DNA of 64,000 bases from the NCBI GenBank assembly GCA_001662425.1, contig BDDC01000085.1:31934-95933 (forward strand), in the 5' to 3' direction. Positions 28,201-43,173 of the stretch are shown here, piece by piece. The notes beneath the pieces were generated by a model that saw only the letters and a list, made by a program, of their open reading frames with translations, made no database searches and had not been told where the DNA came from. Origin of the DNA: Chlamydomonas sphaeroides (Eukaryota; Chlorophyta; Chlorophyceae; Chlamydomonadales; Chlamydomonadaceae). Position 1 is the first letter of the stretch, and every line of letters begins with the position of its first letter. The position numbers and the translations under genes were made by a program.

Positions 28201-31200
28201 TGTCACAACTCCGGGGCATCATGCATGGTAACGCTCACCATCTCAAAGCACGATGCAGACCAGTCTGCTGGATACCATCTGCTGGTCTGCTGGATACCAG
28301 GGACAAGCAGACTGGGCTGGATACAAGAGACTCGCGGACCACACAAACACATACTTCTATTTCTAGTTCTAGTTCTATTTCTATTTCTATTTCTATTTCT
28401 ATTTCTATTTCTATTTCTATTTCTATTTCTATTTCTATTTCTATTTCTGTTTCTATTTCTGTTTCTATTTCTATTTCTATTTCTATTTCTATTTCTATTT
28501 CTATTTCTATTTTTTCTATTTCTATGTCTATTTATTTTTTCACTTCTATTTCTAGCAGCATCAAACTTGTTACTACACTACTGTACTGCCCTTGCATGCT
28601 GAGAATTGAGCCGTCCCCCATCGGCCCTCCATGACAGTCTCAAGTGCTTGGGCCAACCTGGACGGACCAGCAGGCAACCTGACAGGCAACCCGGCGTGGC
28701 TTGCCAACGAGCCATCCAGTGCTGCAGGTAGGTGGGCTTTGTTCGTTGCTTGTCGCCTTGAGCAATCTGGCATCATGGATGTCGTTTCGCATTCGTGCAT
28801 CCACATCACTTGCTTTGTTTGATATCTGCGCAGGTGCTCTCTGTGGCCAGGTGGTCGTCCGAGGACAGAATCCGCCCAGCGCCACAGCCTCCTGGCGTGC
28901 CGGCAGCTGTGATGCCGCCCTTCCATTCGTCTGCGCCTGTAAGCATGAGGCTATTTGCTTTGTCTGCTGTGACATACAAACAAACACGCACCAGGGTCAA
29001 GCAATCCAGCCAGATCATCCATACATCTAACTATCTGCGTGCATGCTGCTATGCTGCCGTTTATCCATGTATGTGCGATGTATGCCCCACGGTTCATGTG
29101 TCTCCGTCATGCCTGTCATATGCTTGCGTGCTGTGCCTGCCTGCCTGCCTGCTTGCCCAGACAACGCAGCAGCTCAGCAACCTCAGCCGTCACCCGCAGC
29201 AGCCAGCAGGGTCTCCCCAGCACAGCTGACACGCTTGGCCCAGAGCCTGGCAGTGACCGTCAACCGGGGCTCGTTTGTTTACTCAATCGTCTCAGCCCCT
29301 GACATCCGTGTCAGCTGGCACCAAGCTCAGGTGTGCGCAAGAACACGGCGGCACGTAGGCATTACTGTATGCACCTCACACTTTTGCGTTGGCATGGTGT
29401 ATGTATGGCCACGTGCAATTGTGCCGCTGTGCAGCACTCATCAAGATGACAGGCACCATGCATGTTGAGCATACATGAACATAACAGCCTGTCTCATGCT
29501 TTGCGGCATTTGCTCACAGGACATGTGCCAGAGGCTGCTGCCTGGCCGGTCGGGATCGCTGGCAGCGCTGCACAGCGCAGAGGATATCGCCGCCTTTGCC
29601 GGCATGGCGATGCACTTTGACAGCGCCTCAGGCGCACCACCGGGCCTGTGGCTGGCCCTCACGGACCAGCTGTCACCCGGTGCGTGCCTGCATACGTAGC
29701 ATATCCAACATTCGGTGGCGGCGGCCCACAACCGTCCCCTTAACACACGCCAGGGCCCCTCCCGCATTTGCCTTAATATTGATATTGTTATTATTGCACG
29801 CACAGCCAACATACCTAGCCTCGCACGAGCATAGCTGCATGTTGTCACGCTTGCTTTAGTGCATGCAAGCCATGCATAGGCAAAGTGCGTTTGCGTTTTA
29901 CCGCCGGTCTCCAATTGACTAACACCACCATCTATCTTCGCCGGACCGACGCACATGCGTGCAGGCACGCCATACTGGTCTACAACACGCCTCACTGCAG
30001 CAGCCACAGTGCAGCCAGCCGCCTGGCCGGGAGCTGACCAGCAGGGCCTGGGCGGCCAGTGGCAGACAGCCTGCGGATACCTGGACCCAGCCACGGCATC
30101 CGTCCAGGCCGGCGCCTGCTCAAGTGTCATGGACGTGCTCTGCACGTGGCCGCGTGAGTCATCATCAGAAGATCGCGCTCGACACGGCCTTACCTGGCTG
30201 TCTGCCGTGCACGTACTTGAAACTTTATCTCACTCAGTTTATGTTCAGCTGTTACACCTGCCGTGACGACGCGGCGGCGCATGTATTTGTGCGCCGCCAA
30301 CCGACCCCTGCTTACCTGCTGCGTGCTGTGCGTGCCGTTTGCTAATGGTTGCACTCGCTCCGCAGGGCACAGCGCCTTTCCCCAGCAAGCGGCTGTGCTG
30401 GAGCTGTCGGGCACGGGCGGCGCTCGTGACCTGGTGGTCGCGAGCCAGTGCCCCTGGGACAACGGGGCCTCTCTCGTGGGACTGCAGCAGCCGGCGCCGC
30501 CGCCGTCCAGCCCCTCCAGCCGCGTGCTGCCCAGCCTGTCGGCTCGCATGTGCGGCGACGGCATCCCGTACTCCGGGAAGGAGGAGTGCGACCAAGGCGG
30601 GGGTGAGGATCCCAGGGCTCCGTTTCTGTGCTAAGATAGGCTGCTGACACCATCGACCAAAGCAAACGGCGCAATGCGCGCGAGAGCCCCACCTCCGCGT
30701 GAGCAATCAACTAAATCAACGAACCCGGCCAATAAACTCGCCTGCATGTGCATCCCCTGCGTCCATATAATTGCAGACAACGGGCCGCTGTGCGCCGTGG
30801 GGAGCTGCCGCATCGTGCCGCAATTTGTGGCCCAGGCCTCAGCAACGCAAGCCTTCATTCGCATTGGGGCCCGCGGCCAGGCCCTGATGCGCATCGGCAC
30901 GCGCTACATCCTGTACGGCCAGGCCCGCGGCTTCCGGGCGCTTGCGCCCGACAACACCAGCGAACTGCTGCTGCCGGGCTTCAGCGCCAACCTGTCAGAA
31001 AACAGTGAGCAGGACGCAGGAGGGGCAAGCAAGGGCCGTTGGGGCGCGGCGAGGGTGGGCGGCGGGGGCCAGCTACTGTCGCAATGCCTGGCTATGTTGG
31101 TATGTTGGAGCCGCCGCCGTGGCGTGTGGCTGGGCTGCTGGTATCGTTGTATATATGTGCGTGCGTTGTGGTTAGCTAGTTACTGGTGCGTGTGCATGAT

Positions 31201-34200
31201 GTACGGCGTGATCGGCAGTATCGGCAGCATCCTGCTAGATAGCTACCAGCCAGCCAGCACCCAAGCTTGGCGTCCGTACGCCTGCCCTGCAGGCTTTCCG
31301 TTCAACTCGCCGGCGGCTGTGCACAAAAGCGGCCTCAATCTTAGCCCCGGGACGCCTTTCCAGTACAGGTACGTGTGGACCCGGCGTCGGTTGTTCACAA
31401 ATATCATGCTCGTGATGCTTGTGCATCCCATCCGGGCCTATACGCGCACCCTGTCTGTCCTCACGCACGCCCTGCATGCACGCACGCCTCGTATCTCAGG
31501 GTGCTGCTTGAGACCGACATCTCCAAGCCTTCGATGCCCAACTGGAGCAATGTCGAGAGCGCAACTGCCGACGATCCGACCTTCACCAACGCCACCACCT
31601 CCTGCGGCTGCACCCCGGACAACCCCGGCGGCCAACCCGTGGACCTTAGCGTGATGCAGGTCTTTGGCGACATTGTGTTTAGGTGCGTGTCAGCATCAAT
31701 AGTACTTGCTGGCGTGGCCAGGATCCCCCGTGCCTCGAAGCTCAGAACATGTGGCATACACAATGAATGCGGCTATGCTGGGTGCTGGGACCACTGTGTG
31801 CCTGCTGTGCTGCATGCACGCCGGCTTGTTGTCGTGGCGCCCCTTCCTATCTTGCCCGCCCTGCTCGCTGCTGCTGCCTCCGAATCTGTTGCCCTACTTG
31901 CTGCTGGGCAGCTGGGTGGTGGGCAGCGCTTGCGAGAGCAGCGTCAGCATCCAGCGCGCCCTCTACGACCCGCGCACCGGCCAGCTGTCGGAGGACACCA
32001 CCGTGGTGCAGCTGTCCATCGGCCTGGCGTGCGGCACGCTGTACCGGCCCAGCAAGACGGAGGTGGACGAGGACATTGTGCGCGACAACCTGCAGGCAAG
32101 TGACGGCGTGTCATGCCATGCTTACTATACTCCCCAATGAACGAAGGGCCCAAGCAAATAGCTGTACTATCTAGCGAGCCGATAACACTCACAGCGTCGC
32201 TGCACAGCAGCTCACACAGTCTTACTACATCAGCAACCTAAGCAAACTAGCCCAACCGACATGACGTGCATGCATGCGTGCCTCCCGCCAACCCAGGTCG
32301 GCCGCACCTACCGCTACTGCGTCAGCGTGGCCAGCGCGCCCTCGGATGTGTACGCCCTCAACGCCAGCAACCCGCTCAACTTTGAGCGCTTCATCAGCGA
32401 TCCGGTGTGCCGCGACGTCCGCATCCAGTGGGCGAGCCAGCTTACGGGCGAGGTATGTAAACGTGTGTCTAGGTCGTCGGTGGGATAAGCCAGATAGACG
32501 CCCATCACGTCACAACTTTGTTTGCAATTGCGGGCTGACCCCACACGCATGCACGCGCGCAGGTTCGCACCAAGTTTGACACGCCAGCGCCCGGCATCCG
32601 GCTGGCGGCTAGGCTGCTCGGCAGCTCGTACGTCGCCAACACGCTCACCGACGACAGCGGGCGCTACAGTCTGGCGCTGCAGACGGACCTGCTGTCAGCC
32701 TGCGATCCGGTGCAGGCGCCGGAGCTCTGCATGCAGCAGCAGGCCAGGTGAGTATGCATGTTAGTTTGCAAACAAGCAAGCACTACAAGCAAGCACGCCC
32801 GGCAATCAAGCAAGCGGGCCTCGGCTTGGTTGTAAGGAGCTGAATGGTAACACTCCTAGTAACACGGCGCATCATTGCGTTGATGTCGCTTGCTTGCAGG
32901 CTTGTGGCCAGTTCGCAGACCAAGCTGAGGTCCGGCTGCATTGTGTCACACACCTTCAGCATCAACTCCAAGCCGGGATCAGGTCTGTCTAGTCAAGGCA
33001 CTCAGCTGTCTGATCACTGGGTACAGTACCTGCGAAGGTGCCACATGCACGCGGCACCTTGCTTGGCCGTATGAACAAGCACGCGCGGCGCTGAACACGG
33101 CAGCGTGCTCACTGCTGCACTGCCTTTTGTGCGTCCCTTGCAGCAACGACGATTGCACTGCAGCACATGCAGCAATACGAAGGTGCGTGCGTTTGTTGAA
33201 ATGACGGCTGGTGCTGCTCGCTGGATGGATGTGCTGCTGCCCTGCGCATTGCTGCTAGTGCTGCTGCATGCGTGCGTGTGGATGGGGCTGCGTACCTTGG
33301 AACCCCGCACCTACCGCCGATATGCTATACCCATCCCCTAGGCACGCGGATCTTCGACGAAAGCTCCATGCCACTCCTGGGCTACGTCAGGTGCGTTACA
33401 TGTGGGCTTAGTTGTCAAAGGCCCGGCATGATGACAGCGAGTGACCATGTGTACGTAGCGTCGGCGGCGATTGCTTGCTGTGGGCGTGATGTTCCTCATC
33501 ACCTCAAATAAGAAGTGGGACAGCAGGAAGACGCACACCGCGCGCTGCTGCCACCGCACCACTCCGAACGCACAGCCTGGGATGAGGACACACGCCTCTT
33601 CTCGTCATGATACATACGCACATACAGACCGAGCTGCGTCTGTCTGCCATCCAACCCACGCAGGTGGCCTGGCACCATGGCGAACGCCGGCTACGACCAG
33701 ACCCGCGGCTGCCCCATCGTGGGTGCCCGTGTGTGCACAGTGGGCGCCGCCACCAACACCACGCTGAGCTGCGCCACGTCGGCTGCAGACGGCTCCTTCG
33801 TCCTTGTGGCTGGCATCGGCAGCTTCATCCGCCTCACTGCCGAATGGGCCAACCACACACTGACCATCTCCCTGCCCAAGGACATCGAGGTGCGTGCGCA
33901 GATACGGTAGTTGCCACGCGACAGCTCCGTCAGCGGAGTCGACTGCAGCAGCAGCAGGCTCAGCACCATGTCATGCACTAATTCCTCCGTCTACTCCGTC
34001 CATGCATGCCTGCGCCAAACCTCTGCCGGCCGCAGGTGGACAAGCAGGGCGCGTTTGAGGTGTTCGCGCCCATCTATGACATCGACATCCGAAACGTCCA
34101 GGTGCGTCAGCACGAGCGAGCGATCCTACTGGTACATATGCTCAATTCGAGGAAATCAAGTACGCACGCCGAACCCGATTGTCCCGGCCCTCAGACCCGC

Positions 34201-37200
34201 CGAGTGCGCGTTGGCCTTTCTGGTGGCCTGTGCCAGCTCTCGCTTGGGAGACCTGTCGTACAGCTGACGGCGTACGGCTGCGATGCACAGAGCGGCCAGA
34301 GGCCAGTGAGTTTCATGCGGGTCCCTCGCTGTTAAAGCCAGCTGTCTAGCACCTGCTTGCTTCTGCATGGGGCTTTCGAGGCAGGGTTTCGTAACGCGAA
34401 AGACACGCATACATGTATGCGGCCGGCATCACGAGCATCACTAGCATCACCGCCTACCGACACCGCCGTCACCTCACTCGCCCTCAATGTATGTCCACCC
34501 ACTCCCACCACGCACAGCTCCGCAAGAGGACCAGCCTCAGCCCTACAGAGCCATACACGTGAGTAGGGTGGGCTCGCTGAATGTGGCTATCAACACATGG
34601 CTGGGGAGCTAGGCTGCTGGCTGCTGATCCCTACCTAGGTTCTACCCAGGGCTTGTATGTCACCCGGGGGCTTGCAAGCATCCAAGGAAGCGTGACGCGT
34701 GCAGTGAAGCGTGAATTCTCCAGCCATATCCATACATACATGTCGTGCCGCCTGCATCCCATGGACGCGCACGGCCGAGCGATGTCAAACCCTGCGATCC
34801 TGGGTTTCCATTCACGCACGCGCAGGGAGCTGGAGCTGCCTGCTCTGGCATGGGACGTGTCATACGTTGGCCTCGACGAGCCGCGGCCAGGCGTTGTTGC
34901 CGAGGCAGTGGGCCGCTACGTGTCACTCACCAACCAGATCACGCAGTTTGTGAACCTAACGCAAGGCAGCATGAGCGCAGGCGAGAGCCCGATCATCACC
35001 TTCCAGTTCATGGCCCCAACCGACTTGGAGGTAGACGTGTGCCGGCCTGTGCAGGTGAGCACAAGCGAGCTGTGACGATGCGCTTTATATTTGAGTACAT
35101 ACATGGCCCGGCCATATGCGTGTACTCAGTGGGTGGAGCTGTTGCGTGCGTGCTGCCCAGCCCAGCCTACCAAGCCCGCTGCTGCCCGGCGCTGCCTGCT
35201 GCTGAGGCTGCTTGTTGCGTCGTTGGACTTGCTCCCTTCTGTCTTGCTTGCTTGGGCAGGCTGGCTCGTCGCTGCTGCGCTGCGGGGAGCTGAGTCTCCG
35301 CAACCAGTGCGCCGGCAATAGCTCGCTGCGAGCCTACAGCGCCATCTACTCGGCCTTCAACGTGCCCCTGGACAGCGCTCTGGTGGGCAGAGGCGTCTTC
35401 GTCCTGCGCCGAGGTGCGCACGGCAACACATGTGTACACAAATGTTGTTTAATTGCTGGGCACCGCTCATCATGGGCAAATGCGCTACAAGCATGGCAAG
35501 CATGCATGCAAGCAATTCGACTGCGCCGCTGCGTGTCCGCTTGCTTACCGCAGATGTCACGTACATGATGCGTGTTCGTGCGTACCAGATGTACGGCAAC
35601 CAGCGCTGCGACAACGTGTCCGCCAGCCTGCTCGTCCAGGACAGCATCACGGGCAGGCCCGAGAGCCCTAAGGTGTCGGGCTTGCAGGCAAGCAAGCAAG
35701 CGCCGCCCTTGCCATTGCGTTAACACGCCTGTTGTGTGTTGTGTGTTATATCATATATCCCCGCTGCCTGCCTGGCGCTCGCTGGCATAGCTGGCAGTGC
35801 ACGCCCTCCTTTCCTCTTGAGCTGGCTATCGTTGCTTGTGACCCACGAGCACTTAATGCAACTGCACACTATTACTTTCATGCATGCGTGCTTGGTTGTA
35901 GGTTGCTGTGCTGCCAGCCAGTAGCAACTCTGAGATCCTGTACGACATCAAGCCAGGTGCGTGTATGTGCCGTACTTGATGACGACGATGTGCAAGCAAG
36001 CAAGCCAGAACACAGCAGCACGAAGCAGGGCTTGCTGCAGGCAGCAGGCCCTAGAGTCGCAACACGCGCGCAAGAGCTAAGCTCTTTCGATCAACCTCAT
36101 GCATCCCCGCTCGCGGTTGCTGCAGGGAGCATCAACTTCGGGGCGCTCACAGCATATTCACTGCCGCTGTCGGTTGTGGCCGCCAGTCAGGGCTGGCCCT
36201 CACGCTCCTTCCTTCTCTTCGCCATCGTTACGGTGCGCTACATAGGCGTATTATTATACATAAAAGGCAATCAAAGCAATAATGGGGCAGCAACCTCCCG
36301 GGCACTGGGGCAACCTAGCTAGCCCAATAGTCCCATGCACACCCATGCACGCCATACATACATACATGTGACCTTCCATGTACATAAATATATACCCGCC
36401 GCCACTTGCTGGCCACCACCCGCTCGATGGCCCCCAACGAAGCCCGCCCGCCTTTCCGCACTCTCGTTCGTGGCCTGGGCACAAAATGAGATTCCGTATT
36501 ACTGCTTGCTTGTGGGCTTGCTTGGTATATGCCATGTTGAACAGCGATTTGCTTGGCCAGTCGCGCGCTAACCTGTAGCGCGGCTGTGGTAGCTAGATGC
36601 GCCATGCTCGGTACCAATGCATGCATGCACGACGGCGGCGTGCGTTCTGGCCCCCGACCCCACCTGCAGGGCTCCAACGCTCGCGCGGGCACCGGCTACA
36701 TCGAGATCCCCATTCCGGTGCCACTGCTGATTCTGCGAGATCCACCAGGTGATGCATGATCGTGCATGCGTGCATGGGGCTTGGCTCTGTCCATCTTGAT
36801 CGGCCGTGCTGCCGAGGACTGCAGTGCTGTATGTTGCTGTTTATGATCTTGGCATGTATGCAGGGATGCATGGATGGCCGATCTTTGGTTGTGTTCAGCG
36901 CCGGACATATCAGTGTGCTGGCGCTACTGGCACTCGCATGCTGACAGCGAGCGTGCAGCCTGCCGTGCCTATAGGCTACCTTCAACATCATCAGCTTACG
37001 TCAACTATCACTTCGACTGTAACTTCAACCAAAACCTCCATGCATTGCTGTGGTGTGTGCTGCCGCAGGTGACGGCAGCTTTGCGCAGCTAGATAGCAGC
37101 ATATCAACCGCCGTCAAGCTCTCCATGACAAACCGCGACAAGTGAGGCAGGGCCGTGGGCACAGAGGGCGGGGTTGCGAGTTGGCCAAGCGTGTTGTATG

Positions 37201-40200
37201 CCAGGTGTATGTGGCTGGCGGCATCTCTATCTTGCGCGCTCTCGCTGCTGGCATGTTGGTGCGCCGGCAGCTATCTGCTTCTCGATCGCTCTTCTGTGTG
37301 CACCTAGCTACGCAATCCAGTCACGCATGGCATGGCGCAGGCGCACTTGTGGCGGACTCGGATCCGACGACATGGGCAAAGCCATCGCCTGGTCCGTGCT
37401 TGCAGCCATTCCCTTTCAAAAGGTATGCATATTACGGCAACCCAGCGGGGTTATGTGCGTGCGGATGTGTGTGGAACATGACTGGCAGCCAGCGGTCGGT
37501 GTATCATTCGGTGACAGGAACACAACGCAATCAATTGCAAGCATGCGATGCTAAGCTTGCAACCTGCTGATACAGCCATACATGCAGCGCCTCTACTGTG
37601 TGCCTCACTCTTATGCCATGTGCAATCAACCACATGCCGGCAGTTTGCGACAACGGCCAAGGCGGCTTTTGAGGCTGGGAAGAGATCAGCACAGGCGTAC
37701 CGCAACATCTTGAGGCTGACTACTTTCGTGCGGTCCTTCTTTGCGTCAGTAGGGGCGGCCCAGAACGGCCAGCGGCTAACACGCTTGGGCAGGGCAGCAG
37801 CGGGCACGGTCCTTGGCAACCGGGGCAACATGGCAACCAACCTCTATGACTCTTGGGGCTCGGATGCTGCCAAGCGGGTTGTTAACGAGAGCATTCGATA
37901 CATCGCTAAGTTCAGCCAGCCCGACGTGGAGCAGGCTGCCGCCAGTGACAGGACCAAGTTCATCAAGTACCTCTCCAAGCTGCGAGCGGGCGGCTCCGGG
38001 GCTCCGGATCAACAAGTCGTACAAGACTCCCTGAATACATTTAAGACTCTGCAGGCCAATTACAACCGTCAGCGCATCCCAGACTTAGCACACACTTTGG
38101 CACGGCTCGATGGCCCCACAGACAGAGAGCTTGTAAGGAAGGCAACAGGAACTTTCAATCGGTTGGTGGGCGATGTCCCCGCTGGCCTGGGCGATGGCCT
38201 CTCATACCGGTGCGCGCCGCTGCACAGACGTGTGTTGGGATGCTAGCTGTCGTGCGTGATAGCCAGATTGCAAGATGCGCCCCTTTGTGACCGCAACACC
38301 ACGCTTGCTCCCTCCCACGCACCCTGCTTACACCTTGGCTTCTCAGGAAGACAGAGAGCCCCCGGGAGTTCATCTACGAGCTGTTCAAGCAAGCCGGCGT
38401 GTACGTACCGGTAGACGCGTGCGCCCCTGTAGCTAGCCATTGGTAGTATGCTGCTGTTCAGTTGCCGCCGCAGCAAACATGCTCTGCACACGCACACCTG
38501 GCTGTGATGTTGCCAGTAGTTACGGTGAATAGTTGGTGGGCTAGATGGGCTTGATTGGTGGGCGGGCATGGGGCACGGTACCAGCCCGCAGTGGCAGCGT
38601 TCACCCTGTGCGTGGCATCCCTCTATCTGAACATTTTCAGCGCCACACTCTATGTGTCCTCCCTGCTTGCTTGCTTGCTCGACTGCAGTGAGGAGGACGC
38701 CGACACCACACTCATGGTTGCCAGTGAGATGCTGTCTATGGGGCCCGACGACACCGCTGACCTGCTGGCGCGGCTGGTGCTTCGGCAGGACGACGAGAGC
38801 CTCGAAGCCGATGCCAGCCTGCCAACCGGTGTGTGCAGTGCCGCGGTGTATGCATGCATACATGGGATGTAAAAACATAAACAAACCATAAATAACACAT
38901 AGATATAGAGGATATCGATACAGATATAGATGTAATTTTAGGTGGCTCACTCCTCCCAAGTGAGCCACACGATGCGTGTGGCTGGGGCTTGCAAGCAACG
39001 TGAGCACTACACTGCTCCATTATTCCAATGACACACTGTACCTGACCAATGCATACATGCAATGAACCGCCCACGGCTTGCTTGACGCAGTCAACCTGCG
39101 CTCCATGGCTGTTGCCTTTGCCAAGGATCCATACGCTGCGGTGGGTTGCCCCACTGCATGCGCACATTGTGTGCAGTGTTTGTCCTGCTAGCTGTGCGCA
39201 GCATACCACCCAGCATGCGCCCTGAGTCTTGCTGACCGGTACCGCGGGCTTTATTTGCTGCGTGTAAGGCACCCCTCTGATGCTGACGACAGGGTCCTGG
39301 AAACAGCAAGCTGGCAGAGGAGCCCTCCACAATACCACTGCACTACCAGCTGTCAACTGATGGCGTCGACATCAACCCGCCATCGTTTGAGCTGCATCCA
39401 ACAGGGCTGAACGTGATTGTGGGTAGATAGGTTGGGGCGACGCAGCAGGATGCATGGGCCGAATAATGTCTTGCATGCGTTTGGGTGTGCACCAACAAGG
39501 AAGTCTTTACTGATCCCCATGCTGTTTGCTGCTTGCCGCCTTGCTTGTTGCTGCATAACGGCCGAACACAGACTCCCCAGTGCGCCAAGAGCGGTGCGTC
39601 CATGCTCCCACGCGTGCTGCTGGCCTTGCTTATTACCGTGTATGTGCGCGTTGCTATAAATTGAGAATCAAGTTCGCTGCACCTTTGTTGAGATAGATGT
39701 CTACTGCTGTGACGATGAAAGAGCTTGCTGGCTTGTGCGGTTACCAGCAACCCACCCCTCACCGGCTGCTGCAGATCTTGGGATTGGGTACGACCTGGAA
39801 GTGGAGACATGCATCCTGGGTTCCGTCTGCTACAAGACGGTCGCAGACAAAGGCCGCGGCGGCCTTGTGACTGATCGGGCAAGTCCGGCGACGGCCACAA
39901 TTAATACCATTGCTTGTTTGCTCGCTTCTGCTCGCTGCAAGCTGTGGCAGCTTATAAAAGCGGCGAGCGGCTTCTTGGCTTGCGCTTGGTTATGGTTTGC
40001 CGGCGTGCATGCATCCCGTGCAGGCTTGGTATGAAGACGAGAAGGAGGAATCCACATACCAGGCAGGTGGCGACTGCGGGGCTCCGTCAGCCCAGACGTG
40101 TTTCATGCATACCAGTATACTGTATCTACGTAGATAGCAGGCGCTGCCTCATCCTCATCCTCATCATCAGATCACGATTGGTTTTGTGCACATGACGCAC

Positions 40201-43106
40201 ATGCAAACGCATATGGCGCACATTGCAGTCTAGTGTACTCGCCCACACACAGACTCAGACACATGCGTAACGTGCTATGCTTGCCGCCTTGGTATTGCTG
40301 TGCAGCTGACTGTCACACGTGAAGAGGGTTTCAGCACGCCAGCAACTAGCAGGTCTGTGTGGGGTGAAGCAATGTGATGTTGGCCGCATGCAGGATGGCG
40401 GGGAGCCTGCAACGGAGGATATTTAGGACGGCATTATTGTGCATGCACACCGTGCCCCTGATCCGTAACTCGGGGAAATCGGGGGTCCGACTCACCGTAA
40501 TGCATCCGTAAACAGGGTCGAGTGTCCGTAAAATGTGTGCGTATGCTGCGGGATTTGACCTTCCCCCCCATTTACAGAAAGTTTAAATCGTCCGTATAAT
40601 AGGCTACAGGGCCCGGCACCACCAATCACGGATGGTTTGATCGTCCGTAAAACAGAGGCCTGACCTCTGACGTATGCAATACGTAGAGTTTCTATTGTCT
40701 GTGAAACAGGTAAAACAGGCATCCGGTCTTGGCACCACCAAGCAAGCACGGATAAATTGATCGTCCGTAAAACAGAGGCGTGATCATAAACATCGGCAAT
40801 ACCGGTACATACGTAGACTTCAAATCATCCGTAAAACAAGGTACAAGGCCTGGCACCAACAAATACGGACGCTTTGATCATCCGTAAAACAGTGGCCTGA
40901 TCTTAGACATTAGACATTACTATCGCGATCAAGTCGTACACAATAACACTGCTAACTAGATAGTGCAAAGCCTCATTTCCTGACGCGCAAAGAGTGCCGT
41001 AATACAGCAAGCAGTTCCCGTGTTCCCGGTCGACTGTTCAAATTCTGTTAACGGAAAATCCTTTTCCCCGAGTGCGTTCCCATACATTGTTTTCCATCAT
41101 GTTCGTCTGCTCAAGGGTGTGGTCTCTTCCATCAGTAATTGCTGGTCCTCACCATACGCACCCACAGCTCTGCCATGAAGGACGACGGTGACAGCGACAT
41201 GATCCTGGTACGCGGCTGCCGTGCGTCCCTACCTGCTGGTGTGCTCGCTTGCTTGCTTGCTTGCTTGGGCGGGGCTGCCGCATAAATGCATGCCCATGTA
41301 TGGGTGGTATGGGTTGCTCGCTGCTAGCAGGAGCTGGTGGTTTGAGTGCCGTGCCCTGACTGCGGCCATACCCACCTCCCTTGCACCTTCATTGCGTGCT
41401 CAACCTTCCTGCCTACAGGCTCCCATGCTCGCAATCACGTAAGCAACGCCCTCGTGCTTTGATCGTTGCAAAGGCAGTCCATATGTGCAGGCAATGTATA
41501 CGCGCACAATCAACATATGTGTGCGTGTATGCTGTATGCCAGGTTTACTCTGAATGATGAACTTGAGCTGGACCCGGCAACCTGTGAGCCCACCGCCAGG
41601 ATGGGCATTCCCAAGTGGCTGCTTAACGAAAACATGCACGGCACCAGCTGGCACAGGTGTGTATGCAAGAAGATATATAGACTTAGATATCCATAGTGTA
41701 TTAGACATATAGGTATAAATATAGATATAATAAGTCATACAAGATGTTATGGGGATATATGCAGGAACATGCATAGTTAGCTAGATGCGGCTGTACATAG
41801 AAGAACGTTGCATTTATGCATGTACCATTTGCGTATCGATTATTCAAAACACAACAAATTTGTCTGCCTGCGGCATGTCTGATGTAGTGTCTACCACATT
41901 AAGAATGTCTTGCTCAAGGACCTGGAGGACAAGCTCAGCAAAATGGAGGCGCTGCCAAAATCACAACAAAATGCAAATTACACGCGTGATGTGAACAACC
42001 TCAAAGAGGTGAGGCGTTTTTTTGTGTGAGGCTTTTGCGAGTCTCGCACATACCACAGCCTTCCATGCAATCCAGCCAATTGAAATTCTCGCGCATGTGT
42101 GCACAATTGCTGGTCCATTTGTTAGCCCTGTGCACGCAACTTACAAGCAAACGCAACTGGCTATACCGGTACGCAAGGGTGTGTGGGTTGATGTTGTGGC
42201 ATGAATGAATGCAGGGCGCACGAGGGTGGAAAGGCATCCTGAAGATTCACGATGACCTTAAGGAGCTTGCCAAGAGCAAGGACGCTGAGCTCCCCAACTA
42301 CCAGGCACGCACAAGACGGGGCGGTTTTACGCATACAGGCTGGACTGGGCTGAAGCTTATTCGTAGCTCGCTTAGCAGACTTGTCATCATACCTGTCGTC
42401 ATTGTACGAAACCATGGCATGTTGCTGTTGTGCTTCTGGTATTAGAGTACAAGGTTATGATCTGTAGCAATTCTTGCTGTCCGGTCAGATGACTTGCCAT
42501 GTTTGTTGTGATGTATGATGGCCACTCATGCAGATAGAGCCTTCCTGCGTGCGTGCGTGTTGCAACTATCAGCAGCTGCTTCCATGTGCGCTGTCCATAC
42601 TGTGCAGGCTGGGCAGCAGGACGCCAACGGTTTGGTGCAGGGCAACATTGAGGCGGTGTGGCACCAGCAACTGGCCGACCACCCAGACAGGTGCGTGCGT
42701 GTGCAGAGGAACCATCTGCCATACGCGGCGGGGTTGCAATTGAATAGTTCAATCGCGTACACATACAAGCAGCCCAGCCACAATCGCTAGCGCTGCTGAC
42801 TTCAATTGATACTGTCGGTTGCCGTTGCGCGCATTGCATGTACGCCCTTAGGTACTGTTAGGTACCCTTAGTAGTACTGTTGAGTAATGTGTTGCAGTGC
42901 GGCACGACCCTGCAACACATACATACACGTACGCCGCAGGCACGTGGAGGCGTTTGAGGGCCGAGACATTGACATGGCGCGCCTGGAGCAGTCGACTGTG
43001 TGGCAGCAGGGCTTCTTTGAGGGTGGCGACAGACTGCAGCAGCTGATGTTGCGGACGCAGGTGGGGTCGAGGTCCAGCGAGCGAGTCCAGCGAGCCCAGC
43101 TTGATG

Positions 43107-43173
<67 letters not shown>

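Noticed and set aside
40485..40920. CRISPR-like array
   Set aside because: Units are long, diverged and lack constant repeat/unique spacer structure, and the genome is eukaryotic.
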